The notes under the pieces are model-generated. The model was given only the letters and a program-made list of their open reading frames with translations. It ran no database searches and was not told the origin of the DNA. Below are positions 10,447-20,944 of a DNA stretch of 64,000 nt, piece by piece (position 1 is the stretch's first letter; each line of letters begins with the position of its first letter). The translations under genes were made by a program, and so were the position numbers. This DNA is from Doryteuthis pealeii (taxonomy: Eukaryota; Mollusca; Cephalopoda; Myopsida; Loliginidae): positions 16,430,534 to 16,494,533 of the forward strand of contig CM042145.1 of assembly GCA_023376005.1 (NCBI GenBank), written 5' to 3'.

Positions 10447-10639
10447 AAAAAAAAGAATAGATGTTTCATTAATATCTGGTCACACCGACAGCACAGATAC
10501 CCATAACTCTCTCTTTCTCTCTCTTGCAACAAGGTTAGATCTGTATTGAGTTACAGCTACTTTTTCCCTTGTCTTACCAATTCGACGGTAATTGGAACTT
10601 AGTATGATTATTCTACAGTGATCATCTTACAAGATTAAT

Positions 10640-10990
10640 TGATTTTAATGACATTGTCAACCTCTCTCGGGTTAGGGAATTGCATTCAATTGTACATTCA
10701 GATTTACATTTTTTGTAGAGTTGCATTTTTTTTTAACACTCAATTCTATCAAATCTGAATAGTTTTTAAACAAATCTATTTGACCCTAACAGGTACTACC
10801 ACTTAAGATCAGAGAGGACTTGGCAGTAATAGCAATGAAAGGGTCCTCTACACTCTCCAGATCTGAAGCCTCACCATCACAGGTAGTTTAGTATTGTACC
10901 TAGGAAATACTTTTTGGGAGGGGGGGGGAGGTCGAGTCTTACCCTTCTACTGAGGATTCCATTAGTGTATTCTAAGCACCACCAACATTT
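10640..10990 (+). repeat. R1 dispersed repeat, nearly complete
   Basis: GATTTTAATGACATTGTCAA, GGGTTAGGGAATTGC, AACAAATCTATTTGACCC, TAACAGGTACTACCACTTAA and CTCACCATCACAGGTAGTTT follow in R1 order. Confidence 0.75.
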
Positions 10991-11004
10991 TACAAGATTT
11001 AAGA

Positions 11005-11312
11005 TGCTTATTGGCTTTTCTGATAGATTTCGAGGTGTAGATTAAAATGGTACCAAAAAAATTGCTTTGTGTTAGGTATTGACGGAGATATGAGGCTTCA
11101 AAGATCACCTAATAGTGCCTTAAAAAAACCCCACCTATTTTCATGAAAATTTAGGGTGTCGATTTTATTGGCTTTTCTGATAGATTTCGATGTGTGGAAT
11201 ACATTGATGCCAAAGAAAGCACTATATTCGAAGAATTGGCGGAGATATGAGCCCTTAACCCCCCCCCCATTGTGCCTCAAAATCACCAATTTCGAGAAAA
11301 TTTTTTTTTTAA
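11005..11312. repeat. ~157-bp tandem duplication
   Basis: TTATTGGCTTTTCTGATAGA appears at 11008 and 11165, each followed after ~60 bp by GGCGGAGATATGAG-like sequence and a C-rich run. The halves differ by several substitutions, so the duplication is old. Confidence 0.75.
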
Positions 11313-11371
11313 TATTCTAGTTATGAGCCGTTTTATTAATAGATACTTTTTATAATTACTTTTCTTCAGCA

Positions 11372-11490
11372 CTTTCTCACTGTGTAATGGTTAACAAACT
11401 TGTCACGCAGATCATTATTATAGGTGCCCTATGTTTGTGACCTTGTGCCAAAAGTAAAATATGCTTAGTAATATCTACTTTCCTATGGGA
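11372..11490 (+). mobile_element. SINE-C fragment, degraded
   Basis: GTGTAATGGTTAACAAACTT (A-box region), GTGCCCTATGTTTGTGACCT and CTTAGTAATATCTAC match the SINE-C monomer seen as a trimer at 39.3 kb. 11491-11668 is A/C-rich and unrecognised. Confidence 0.6.
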
Positions 11491-11668
11491 TCACAAAACC
11501 TGTATAAATGTCATTAAAAAAATGTAAGGAGGATGAAATTAGACCCCCCCCCCAAAAAAAAAGAAAACACAAAAAAAGAAAAAAAAAAAAAACCCACTTA
11601 GTTCACAAAAAGAAAAAGTGAATAAAAGGTCTGTCTGAGCAATTCTCTAGATCTGTTAAGTGCTTTGT

Positions 11669-11669
11669 A

Positions 11670-11754
<85 letters not shown>
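11669..11754. repeat. Poly(A) run of ~38 followed by (TA)n
   Basis: A pure A tract passes into about 23 TA units. No retrotransposon body is recognisable upstream. 11755-12000 is unrecognised. Confidence 0.95.
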
Positions 11755-11757
<3 letters not shown>

Positions 11758-11996
11758 AAAGAATAATATCTACATGGCTTATATTAAAGCAGCTCAGGTT
11801 GTATAGATTTGTGAATGTATTGCAATCTCAGGGGTAGAGAGAGATTGACAAAGATAAACTGAATAAAAAAACAAATATGTATTGTATATGTGACTATAAT
11901 AGATTTTTTTTTTTTTTAGATTAAATCTTATACAAGGCCATATCTTATACAGTAGCCAAGGAGGAGTAAACTCTCAATGAATTGTAAGATTAACTT

Positions 11997-12027
<31 letters not shown>

Positions 12028-12032
<5 letters not shown>

Positions 12033-12316
12033 AACCCCTCCACATGAGCAGAATGCAACACAAGGTCAATTTCTTAAGCGGAGTTTAACAGGTTTGAATT
12101 TAGAGTTTTCTTTCTCTTAGACTGGTTACCTAGCCAAGGTTAAAGAGTCCAGTCTGCCTTACTATTTACCCATAGCTGGAGGGAGAGTAGCTGGATGCAT
12201 ACCTTTCCCAAGAGTATTAGTGTTATGTGAAATGCAAACCGCCTCGTCCAGGATTTGAACTCAGATCGACAAGTCCATTTCCTATGAGTGTAGCCATTAC
12301 ACCATGTGCCTCCACT
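12028..12316 (-). mobile_element. SINE-A, tail A1, near full length
   Basis: On the minus strand, GGAGGCACATGGTGTAATGG and GATTTGAACTC (reverse of the B box) form the head, and AAGAAATTGACCTTGTG..GGAGGGGTTGGTAAATATA is the A1 tail. The tail runs straight into the (TA)n tract at 12001-12027. Confidence 0.9.
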
Positions 12317-12427
12317 TCCACTTAACTTTCTATATAATCATCATCAGGTCGCACTGACAACACCAATACCCATAACACTCTCTTGCCAACTGTCCCTATT
12401 GGCCATCGTCCCTTATATACATATTTA

Positions 12428-12692
12428 ACAAGCCCTCTGCACGAGCAGGATGTGACACAAAGTCAATTTCTTAAGCAGAGTTTAACAGGTTTGAATTCAT
12501 AGTTTTCCTTCTCCTAGACGGGTTAAAGAGCCCAGCCTTCCCTGATATTTACCCATAGCTGGAGGGAGAATTAGATTCATACCTTTCCCAAGGGTATTAG
12601 CGCCATGTGAAATGCAAACAGCTTTGTCCAGGAATTGAACTCGGGTTGACGAGTCCATTTCCTACGACTCTAACCATTAGACCACATGCCTA
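12428..12692 (-). mobile_element. SINE-A, tail A1
   Basis: All blocks are present on the minus strand from GGCATGTGGTCTAATGGTTA to CATCCTGCTCGTGCAGAGG, with a short deletion in the AACCTTGGTTAGGCAACC block. A further scrap of SINE-A head (AACCATTAGACCACACGCCT) lies at 12793-12825. Confidence 0.9.
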
Positions 12693-13095
12693 AGAAATAT
12701 AACTGTACAAAAATGAAACAAGTCTGCTCAGAATGATTTTCAGGTTTCCAGGATGGCATGTGGTTTTAAATTCCAAGAAAAGTTTTGCAATGATAAAATG
12801 AGTTAACCATTAGACCACACGCCTCCATCGTCCCTTATATATCTCCTCTGCACAGCATCCAGAATCCGCACAGAGCTGATTGATGTAGGTTTCTTCTGTC
12901 CATGTGTAGGTGTCCATAGGAGAACCACTTATGAGTTCGTCCTTGCTTCTCCGGCATGTCTTGTTCACCTAACTTGGATGGTTTGAGTGATAAGAGGCAA
13001 GCTGCTTTCTGGCGATATATAATAGTATATTCTATTTAGATCTATCACCATGTTTAACCCTCTTTTACATACACACATATGCGAGCAATTACACG

Positions 13096-13373
13096 TGGAG
13101 GCATGTGGTGCAATGGTTACCATCATAGGAAATGGACACCGCAAGACGATTTCAAATCCTGGATGAGGCTGCTTGCATTTCACATTGCGCCAATACCCCT
13201 GGGAAAGGTATGAATCCCTCCAGCTATGGGTAAATAGTAGGGCAGACTGGGCTCTATAATTTTGCTTATACAACCAGTTTAGGAGAAGGAAAACTTTTAA
13301 TTCAAACCTGTTAAACTCTCCTTAAAAAATTGAACTTGTGACCCATCCTACTCGAGTAGAGGGGTTGGTATTT
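13096..13373 (+). mobile_element. SINE-A, tail A1
   Basis: Head GGAGGCATGTGGTGCAATGG, degraded B box CGATTTCAAATCCTGGATG, core CTCCAGCTATGGGTAAATAG, tail TTGAACTTGTGACCCATCCT..GAGGGGTTGG. Its head and B box are both recognisable, so the copy is essentially full length. Confidence 0.9.
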
Positions 13374-13429
13374 CTTCATGCAATTTCTGGTATCGTATGT
13401 GTGTGTATGTGTGTCTATATATATAATTA

Positions 13430-13650
13430 AAGTAAAGTCGTCGGGGCGGCCTAAAGTCGGTATCAGCCAGTCAGCGAGGGAGTCTATCACCTTTTCAATA
13501 GCGCTAGACCAAGGAGATTGTTTTGACGTCTGAAGTGGAGCGCCACACCTACCACCAGATCCCTGTGCTACTCATATGCTGAGTTGGCGAGGACCGGTAT
13601 CGAACTAGGAACCTTGTGGTTTCTATCCGAACACTCTACCGACTGAGCAC
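13430..13650 (-). mobile_element. SINE-B, near full length
   Basis: On the minus strand the head reads TGCTCAGTCGGTAGAGTGTT and GGTTCCTAGTTCGATACCGG, and the tail ends CCCCGACGACTTTACTTT. Body words AGCACAGGGATCTGGTGG and GGAGCGCCACACC (plus strand) are intact. One of the best SINE-B copies here. Confidence 0.9.
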
Positions 13651-13689
13651 ATAGACATACACAGACATATCAGTACTGCAATATATAGA

Positions 13690-13720
13690 TACGTACATAC
13701 ATACATACATACATACATAG
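13690..13720. repeat. (ACAT)n microsatellite
   Basis: About seven ACAT units. Confidence 0.9.
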
Positions 13721-13772
13721 AAACACATTTGTATTCACATGCACATATACATACACATGCACAAACATACAC

Positions 13773-13881
13773 GTTAACCTTGATTAGCCAACCAATCTAG
13801 GAGAAGGAAAACAGAACTCAAACTTATTAAACAATGCTTAAGAAATTGACGTTGTCACATCCTGCTCGTGCAGTGGGGAGG
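13773..13881 (+). mobile_element. SINE-A, 3' fragment, tail A1
   Basis: It starts at TTAACCTTGATTAGCCAACC and ends with TGTCACATCCTGCTCGTGCA. The head and first half are missing. 13882-14185 is AT-rich with no recognised element. Confidence 0.8.
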
Positions 13882-14185
13882 ATAATTACTCATCATTGTG
13901 GATATCACCTCAATCCTCCTTTGTTTTTTTGTTTTTTCAAATACAAAGATTTTTCTTTTTTTTTAGAAATTATCAATTGAAAATTATGGAGCATGTATAA
14001 ATATATACATATAATATATTATCATATTATATTATATTATTACTTATATATTTATTATATAAATAAAACTGATACCACAGCTGGCTGATCACTGAAAAGT
14101 TGATTTATAATCAATAAATATTTGCTTTATTATCACCATTCAACAAAAATGTCAATAAACAAAATATGAAGTGATATTTTCCCTT

Positions 14186-14479
14186 ACCAACCCCTCCACA
14201 CGAGCAGGATGTGACACAAGGTCAATTGCTTAAGCGGAGTTAAGAGTCTACACTGTTTGCTTTTCACTTTGCAGGCTAATAACACCCTCGGGAAGAGCAT
14301 GAATCTATCTTTTTTTTCTCCCCAGCTATGGATAAATAGTAGAATAGACTGGGCTCTTTAGCCCTTGTGTAGGTAACCTATCTAGGAGAAGGAAAATTCT
14401 GAATTCAAACCAGCTGTACTCTGCTTAAGAAATTGACCTTGTGTCGCATCCTGCTTGAGGGGAGGGGTTTGTGAATATA
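14186..14479. mobile_element. Inverted pair of SINE-A fragments, tail A1
   Basis: 14186-14250 is an A1 tail on the minus strand (CCAACCCCTCCACACGAGCA). From about 14256 a plus-strand SINE-A core and A1 tail follows (ACTTTGCAGGCTAATAACAC to GTGTCGCATCCTGCTTGAG). The two A1 tails face each other across ~170 bp and could pair in RNA or DNA. 14480-14879 is unrecognised. Confidence 0.8.
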
Positions 14480-14879
14480 GCAGCCTTGTGTCATACCGTA
14501 CCTATGGAGAATGGGTTGGGTAAATACTTACTTTCTCATTCTTGTTGATGTAAAAATGTAGCGAGAGAAACCACGAACGTAGTGGTTGGAAGTGTGCACA
14601 ACTGTGTTTGGCATGCAGAATGAGATCAGAGGCGAATGGGGAGATTGAACTCACATCCTCCTGATCGTGAGTCGTGGCCTGACGCATGTGAATTTTTAAA
14701 AATCAATTATTTTTCAAACTTCTTTTGGATGAGAATTTGTTAAACTAATTCTTTCACTTTTAGCAATTTAGAAAACAATAACTTTAAAATTTTACAAAAG
14801 AAATTTCTTTGAATTCTTTTTCATGTAAAAAAAATTTCTTTTTTTTTTTTTGCTTTTACAAAAAAATTTTTTTTTTTTA

Positions 14880-15285
14880 AAAGACAGAATTTAACCCCCC
14901 CCCAGGACAGAATTTAACCCCCCCCCAGGACAGAATTTAACCCCCCCCCCAAAAAAAGGGACAGAATTTACCCCCCACCCAAAAAAAGGGACAGAATTTA
15001 CCCCCCACAAAAAAAAAAAAAAAAAAATAATTTCATACCCTAAGTACAAATTTGTTTTCAGTATTTTTTACAGTCAGAAAAAAAATTTTTTTTTTTTTAA
15101 AAGGACAGAATTTACCCCCCCCCAAAAAAAAAGGATAGAATTTAACCCCCCCCCCAAAAAAAAAGGGACAGAATTTACCCCCCACCCCCAAAAAGGACAG
15201 AATTTACCCCTCACAAAAAAAAAAAAAAAATTTCCATACCCTAAGTACAAATTTGTTTTCAGTATTTTTACAGTCAGAAATGTAT
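14880..15285. repeat. Minisatellite GGACAGAATTTA(C)n, in two duplicated blocks
   Basis: The unit is GGACAGAATTTA, then 6-11 C, then a variable A run. One block covers 14881-15020 and a second 15100-15215. Each block is followed by the same TACCCTAAGTACAAATTTG..ACAGTCAGAAA flank, so block plus flank was duplicated as ~200 bp. Strand asymmetry is extreme: C and A runs on one strand. 15286-15984 holds no recognised element. Confidence 0.9.
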
Positions 15286-15984
15286 GATGATGAAGCTGTC
15301 TTTTCACAGGACCAATTAATCAATTCTCTTGCACTATTATTGTGCATTAACCTCACTTGTGAGAAAATTATGTGCTTATTCATGTGACCAACCTGGTTTT
15401 ATAGATGCAGTCAACATATCTCGATTAATTGATTTTGTGAAAAAAAATCAATGATTAGTCACATTCTACCCTTTAATTAGAACCCCAAACTGTGTCAAAT
15501 GACCTTTTATTTATTTCTAGATGAAGCATTATCAATCATCATTATTATCATTATTATTAATTTGGACTAGTATTTTCTTTTATCTTTCAATTTGTAATTT
15601 CTTTGTTTATATCAACTCTTTTGGTTCATCATTCTACAACAGCATGGATCAGAAATATTAGTCAAAATTAATAAGGAAGAATAATATTTAATCTAAAAAG
15701 AAATGGACAATAATAACAAATGTGGTATTGAGAAACATAAGGGATGAGTTTATAGGTTTGATTTAAACTTTATCAAACTAATGGCTCTTCATTGGTAGAG
15801 TAGCTGGTATATTTCATCAGGCTTTCTAGAGGGGAAAAAGGGGATGTAAGTTTTGAGTTTCAACAAGTGCTTATACTTACTGTCATAGAATGAGGACTTG
15901 GAGAAGTCTGAAAAAGAAAATTAAAAATGAAAATTAAAGATGAAAAAGAAAATAATAATGATAATGATATTAATCCAACAGATC

Positions 15985-16312
15985 ACAGAATGAAAATAAA
16001 AGAAATCGAAAAGATAGACAAATACTTAAAACTTGTCAGAGAACTAAAAAAAAGAAAAAAGTGAAACATGGGGGCAACAATGATACCATTTGTAGTTGGT
16101 GCTCTTGGAACAGTCTCGAAAAGGTTTGGAAAAAAGACTGGAAGAATTGGAAAACAGAAGAATTGATATCATCCAGATCACAACACTAAGCTAGAATACT
16201 TAGAAGAGTCCTGGAGACCTGAAGAGACTTGCTGTCACTCAAACTCCAGTGAAAATCCACCAGTTAAAACTGATGTGAAAAACTTGCATGGAGTGAAAAT
16301 GATAATAATAAT
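15985..16312 (+). pseudogene. LINE 3' fragment, family X, second copy
   Basis: KYLKLVREL, MIPFVVGALGTVSK and the non-coding words GGAGACCTGAAGAGACTTGC and CACTCAAACTCCAGTGAAAA match the copy at 8983. Several frameshifts and stops are present (for example after KKKKK). It ends in (AAT)n, which looks like the 3' terminus of the family. Confidence 0.65.
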
Positions 16313-16314
16313 AA

Positions 16315-16771
16315 TACTGTGTTTCCCCACCCCCCAAAAAACAGAACTTATATAAATTTTCACTCTGAAACATAACACTAGGGCTTATTTTTCAGGGGAT
16401 ATCGAATGTGAGTGTTGGCATCATCTGTCTGCCACTCTCAACTAGGGCTTATTTTAACTCTTAACATCCCGCCTGACTGGAAGTCACATTTGTTTTCCTA
16501 ATCTGCCTCAAATGATAGCATTTGTTTAAATGTAATATTAAACATATTTAAAAGTCTTTGATTTAAGAGAAATAACAGGTAACTTTAAATGAAAAGGTCA
16601 TTTTTAGCCATTTTTGATAAATCCTTATAGGAATGGGGGTCTGGACTTAGAAAATTCTCAACAGGATGTTAAGAGTTAAATTAAGAGGAGGGTTTATATT
16701 AAAATCAACCTGAAAAATCATGCTAGGTCTTATTTTGCAGGTAGGTCTTATTTTTCGGGGAAAACACGGTA
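16315..16771. mobile_element. MITE with CCCC-type terminal inverted repeats
   Basis: The left end TACTGTGTTTCCCC is the inverse of the right end GGGGAAAACACGGTA. Inside each end are related CTAGGGCTTATTTT / GCTAGGTCTTATTTTGC words. A TA at each end suggests TA target choice as in Tc1/mariner elements, but the superfamily is not proved. It inserted right at the (AAT)n end of the LINE fragment and carries a second MITE at 16454-16679. Confidence 0.7.
16454..16679 (+). mobile_element. TTAA-flanked MITE, nested
   Basis: TTAA then CTCTTAACATCC at the left, GGATGTTAAGAG then TTAA at the right: a 12-bp perfect inverted repeat and a TTAA duplication, the signature of piggyBac-type transposition. Internal words GATAACAGGTAACTTT-like and GAAAAGGTCATTTTTAGCC recur at 28410 and 61431. 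It lies inside the MITE at 16315-16771. Non-coding. Confidence 0.85.
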
Positions 16772-17208
16772 TGTCAAATCATGTCTGTGTTTCTAGGTTA
16801 GAATCAAGAAGAAGAACAAAACAAAAAAAACCCAAAGGAAATGAAATTCCAAAAATTGTTTTTATTATCTGCTTTATAGTTTCTTCATTCATCCTGAAAG
16901 GTAAAAACAGTAAAACAGACAGATATATTCCCTTAATAGAATTTCATCTCAACAATGTTTTATATCATTATGTCAAAATAGATTAAAACAAATGCTAAGA
17001 ACACTAAACAGCTGAGCATCTGTTTTAGAAGTTAATGTCAGAACTGATTTACATCTTAAGTTTGTAAACTGTTAACTATTTCAGTTTTGGGAAGATATTT
17101 CAAATGAGGCTCACACATGTTGGAAATTTTTAATGATCTGGGCCAGAGATGGTGATTTCACAAACATTTAACTTTATTTCTCTGAATTTTTTAGATGAGG
17201 CTTGATAA

Positions 17209-17599
17209 TTTGTATTATTCGGACTATTGTCCTCATCTACAAGGTGTGTCATAAAAGTATTGAGATTGAAGCTGTATTTACCAAGATAGAAATGAACAAT
17301 GAATGGAACGTTAATTTTTTTCAGAATACAAAGTGTGTCATAAAAGTGCTGAGTTTGAAGCTGTATTTACAAAATATAAATGAACAATGAATGGAACGTT
17401 AATTTCTTTTCAGAATACAAGGTGTGTCATAAAAGTGCCGAGTTTGAAGCTGTATTTACCAAAATAGAAATGAGCAATGAGTGGAAAGTTATTTTTTCAG
17501 AATACAAGGTGTGTCAAGAAGTACAAAAAATCTTGATACTTTTTTGACACACCTTGTATATTGTTATCTATACAATGTTTCGGCTCATGTGCCCTCCGG
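17209..17599 (-). mobile_element. SINE-D 3' part, minus strand, split by mariner MITE
   Basis: TTCGGACTATTGTCCTCATC (17219) and, after the insertion, TATACAATGTTTCGGCTCAT and GTGCCCTCCGG are the two halves of a minus-strand SINE-D 3' end. The interruption at 17240-17556 has TA duplicated on each side. Confidence 0.8.
17240..17556 (+). mobile_element. mariner-type MITE built of three ~85-bp units plus a palindromic end
   Basis: Left end CAAGGTGTGTCATAAAAGT and right end ACTTTTTTGACACACCTTG are inverted, flanked by TA on both sides. The interior holds three copies of a unit starting with AGGTGTGTCATAAAAGTGC and containing TTGAAGCTGTATTTACC and AATGAATGGAACGTTAAT, then a short palindromic piece at the right end. 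A sister with two units, in the opposite orientation, is at 62616. No transposase is encoded. Confidence 0.85.
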
Positions 17600-17815
17600 A
17601 ATTAGCAGAATGAGAACAGTATACCCCCATGGATTAAATAAAGGGTTGGATTCAAAGTTCCATGAAGGTTCCCGAGTTTGAAAAGAAGGTTCCCAAGTTC
17701 GAGAAGGCTCCTGAGTGCAAAAGAAATACCTGAAGAAGGCCAGAGGGTACATCGTCCGAAACATTGTACAGATAACAAAATAGATGAGGACAATAGTCTG
17801 AATAATCCAAATAAT
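17600..17815 (+). mobile_element. SINE-D body and 3' end, plus strand, 5'-truncated
   Basis: TTAGCAGAATGAGAACAGTA, TAAATAAAGGGTTGGATTC, the coding-like part (MKVPEFEKKVPKFEKAPEC, then a frameshift), CCTGAAGAAGGCCAGAGG and GACAATAGTCTGAATAATCC are SINE-D in order. It abuts a minus-strand SINE-D, so the two form an inverted pair. 17816-18302 is AT-rich with poly(T) at 18042-18068 and no gene. Confidence 0.85.
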
Positions 17816-18035
17816 CCAAATTTAACTTTATCATCTTATAAAATTGACTCAGAGACATTTCCAATTGATTGAAAATATTTTATCTTATTAAACTAATTGA
17901 TAAGAAGTTTTAATAGACTCAAAAAAAAAGTTAAAGAAATAGAAGTAAAATTTATAAAAAAAATAAAAAAAAGACGCAAAAAAAAAAAAAACATAATTTG
18001 TTAGCTTTTTTCCTTTTATGAAATAATTTTGGTTT

Positions 18036-18068
<33 letters not shown>

Positions 18069-18302
18069 GCCATTTCAGATGAATTCAACATTTGTTTTTT
18101 ATTGTAAGATATGGATAACTGCTATAGGTTGTCTGTGGTGTTTTCATATTGTTTTACATAGTAGGGAGTGGCTGTGCAAGTATTATCAGGGGTAAAGATG
18201 TTGGTGTTTTTGTTAGAGAAGCAATAAGCACACTCAATGATGTTATTGTTAATATACAGAAACTCAAAAGAATCACAGCCATAAATAAAGGAAGAGAATT
18301 AC

Positions 18303-20800
18303 ACACACACACACATAATTACATAATCATATATAAATACACAATCATACAAACAGACATGCAGAATCACATGATGATACAAAAACACAGAATCACACAG
18401 ACATACATAAAAACAGAATCACACAGACATACATAAAAACACAGAATCACACAGACATACATAAAAACACAGAATCACACAGACATACATAAAAACACAG
18501 AATCACACAGACATACATAAAAACACAGAATCACACAGACATACATAAAACACAGAATCACACAGACATACATAAAACACAGAATACACAGACATACATA
18601 AAACACAGAATCACACAGACATACATAAAAACACACACAGACATACACAGGACCATACAAAAAAACACAGAATCACACAGACATACATAAAAACACAGAA
18701 TCACACAGACATACATAAAAACACAGAACACACAGACATACATAAAACACAGAATCACACAGACATACATCAAAACACAAATCACACAGACATACATAAA
18801 AACACAGAATACACAGAATCAACACAGACATACATAAACAACAGAATCACACAGACATACATAAACACACACACAGACATACAAAAAACACGAATCACAC
18901 AGACATACAAAGAATCACACAGACTACATACAAGAATCACAGACATACATAAAAAACAGAATCACACAGACATACATCACACAGACATAACATAAAACAG
19001 AATTCACACAGACATACATAAAAAACAAGGAATCACAGAGACATACATAAAACACAGAACTCACACAGACATACATAAAACACAGACATCACACAGACAT
19101 ACAAAAACACAGAATCACAACAGACATACATAAAAACACAGAATCACACAGACATACATAAAACACAGAATCAACAGACATACATAAAACACAGAATCAC
19201 ACAGACATACATAAAAACAAAGAATCACACAGACATACATAAAACACAGAATCATACACAGACATACATAACACAGAATCACACAGACATACATAAAACA
19301 ACAGAATCACACAGACATACATAAACACAGAATCACACAGAACATACATAAAAAACACAGAATCACCAGACATACATAAAAACAGAATCACACAGACATA
19401 CATAAACACAGAATCACACAGACATACATAAAACACAGAATCACACAGACATACATACATAAAACACAGAATCACACAGACATACATAAAACACAGAATC
19501 ACACCAGACATACATAAAACAAACAGACATACATAAAACACAAAACATAACATAAAAAACAAAGAATCACACAGACATACATAAAAACAGAATCACACAG
19601 ACATACATAAAACACAGAATCACACACAGACATACATTAAAAACAAATCACAGACATACATAAAACACAGAATCCAGCGCAGACTAAATAAAAACACAGG
19701 ATCACACAGGACATACATAAAACACAGTCAACAGACATACTAACACAGATCACACCAGACATACACACCAGTAAGTAATACGGACCATCTAAAAACAAAG
19801 GCCATCACACAGGACCTACTAAAAACAAGAATCACCACAGAACATACAATAAAAACAACGAATCACACAGACATAACATAAACAGACTACACAAGCAGCA
19901 CACATACATAAAAAACAGAAATAAGCCTAGAAATATACATACCCAGAATACCAGACATAACATAAAAACGCAGATCACAAGCACATAATAAAACCAGAAT
20001 CCATACGCAGACAATACAGTTTAAACACAGAATCACAATACGACATTACATAATAAAACGGAATACACAGAGCATTCAGTAAAACACAGAATCAAACGAA
20101 CATAACATAAAAACGTAAGCAAGAAATCACGTACACAGACGATCACATTAAAAGACACAGAATCCCTAGAAGAATAATAAAAACAACAAGATCACCACGA
20201 GACTATGAGCATAAAAACACAGAATCACAACACGACATACATAAACCAGAATCACACAAAATACAATAGAACACAGAATCACAGAACAGACAAGTACCAT
20301 AACACAGGAATTCAAACCACAGACATCACATAGAAAAAGATCAAACTCCAGACATAACAATAAAAACAACAGAAATCACAGACAATACATAAAAACAGAA
20401 TCACACAGATCTACATAAGAACAACAGAAGGTTCACACACAGACACTACATGAAAACACAGAATCACACAGACATGACGTAAAAACACAGAATCACCACA
20501 GGACATACACATAAAAAACGAATCAAACAGACATACCATAAAACCAGAATAAAGACATATAAAAACAGAATTCACACCAGAGCGTACATAAAACACAGAC
20601 ATCACACAGACATACATAAATACACACACATAAAGAATAAAAAAGCACACCACACATAAGACGTTACATACAAACATCCACAATAAAGCAAAGGAATCAC
20701 GACGAAGACATACATAAAAACACACACAAGACATAACATAATGAAACAATAAAGACACACATAAAACACACACACACACCACACACACAAAAACACTTAC
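18303..20800. repeat. 28-bp minisatellite, about 2.5 kb, decaying to the right
   Basis: The unit is ACACAGACATACATAAAA plus ACACAGAATC. Copies at 18360-18770 are almost identical. Beyond about 18830 single-base indels appear in most units, and beyond about 19650 many units are scrambled although the words ACACAG, ACATA and AATCAC persist. The opposite-strand reading frames (MYVCVILCF repeats) are the satellite read through and are not genes. Confidence 0.95.
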
Positions 20801-20944
20801 ATAAAGACATATACAAAATGTATATACAATGATAAGAGGAAAACCAACGCATGAATGTTCAGTTTTCAAAGAAGATATGATGTTTGCAAAGAAAAAAAAA
20901 TTGATAGAAAAAAAAAACATAAGAAAAACAAGTGCACTCATCAC

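Noticed and set aside
18475..20944. Cys/Val/Tyr-rich frames (MYVCVILCF repeats), up to 177 codons
   Set aside because: They are the 28-bp satellite and its degraded end read on the minus strand, with no fixed phase between neighbouring frames.
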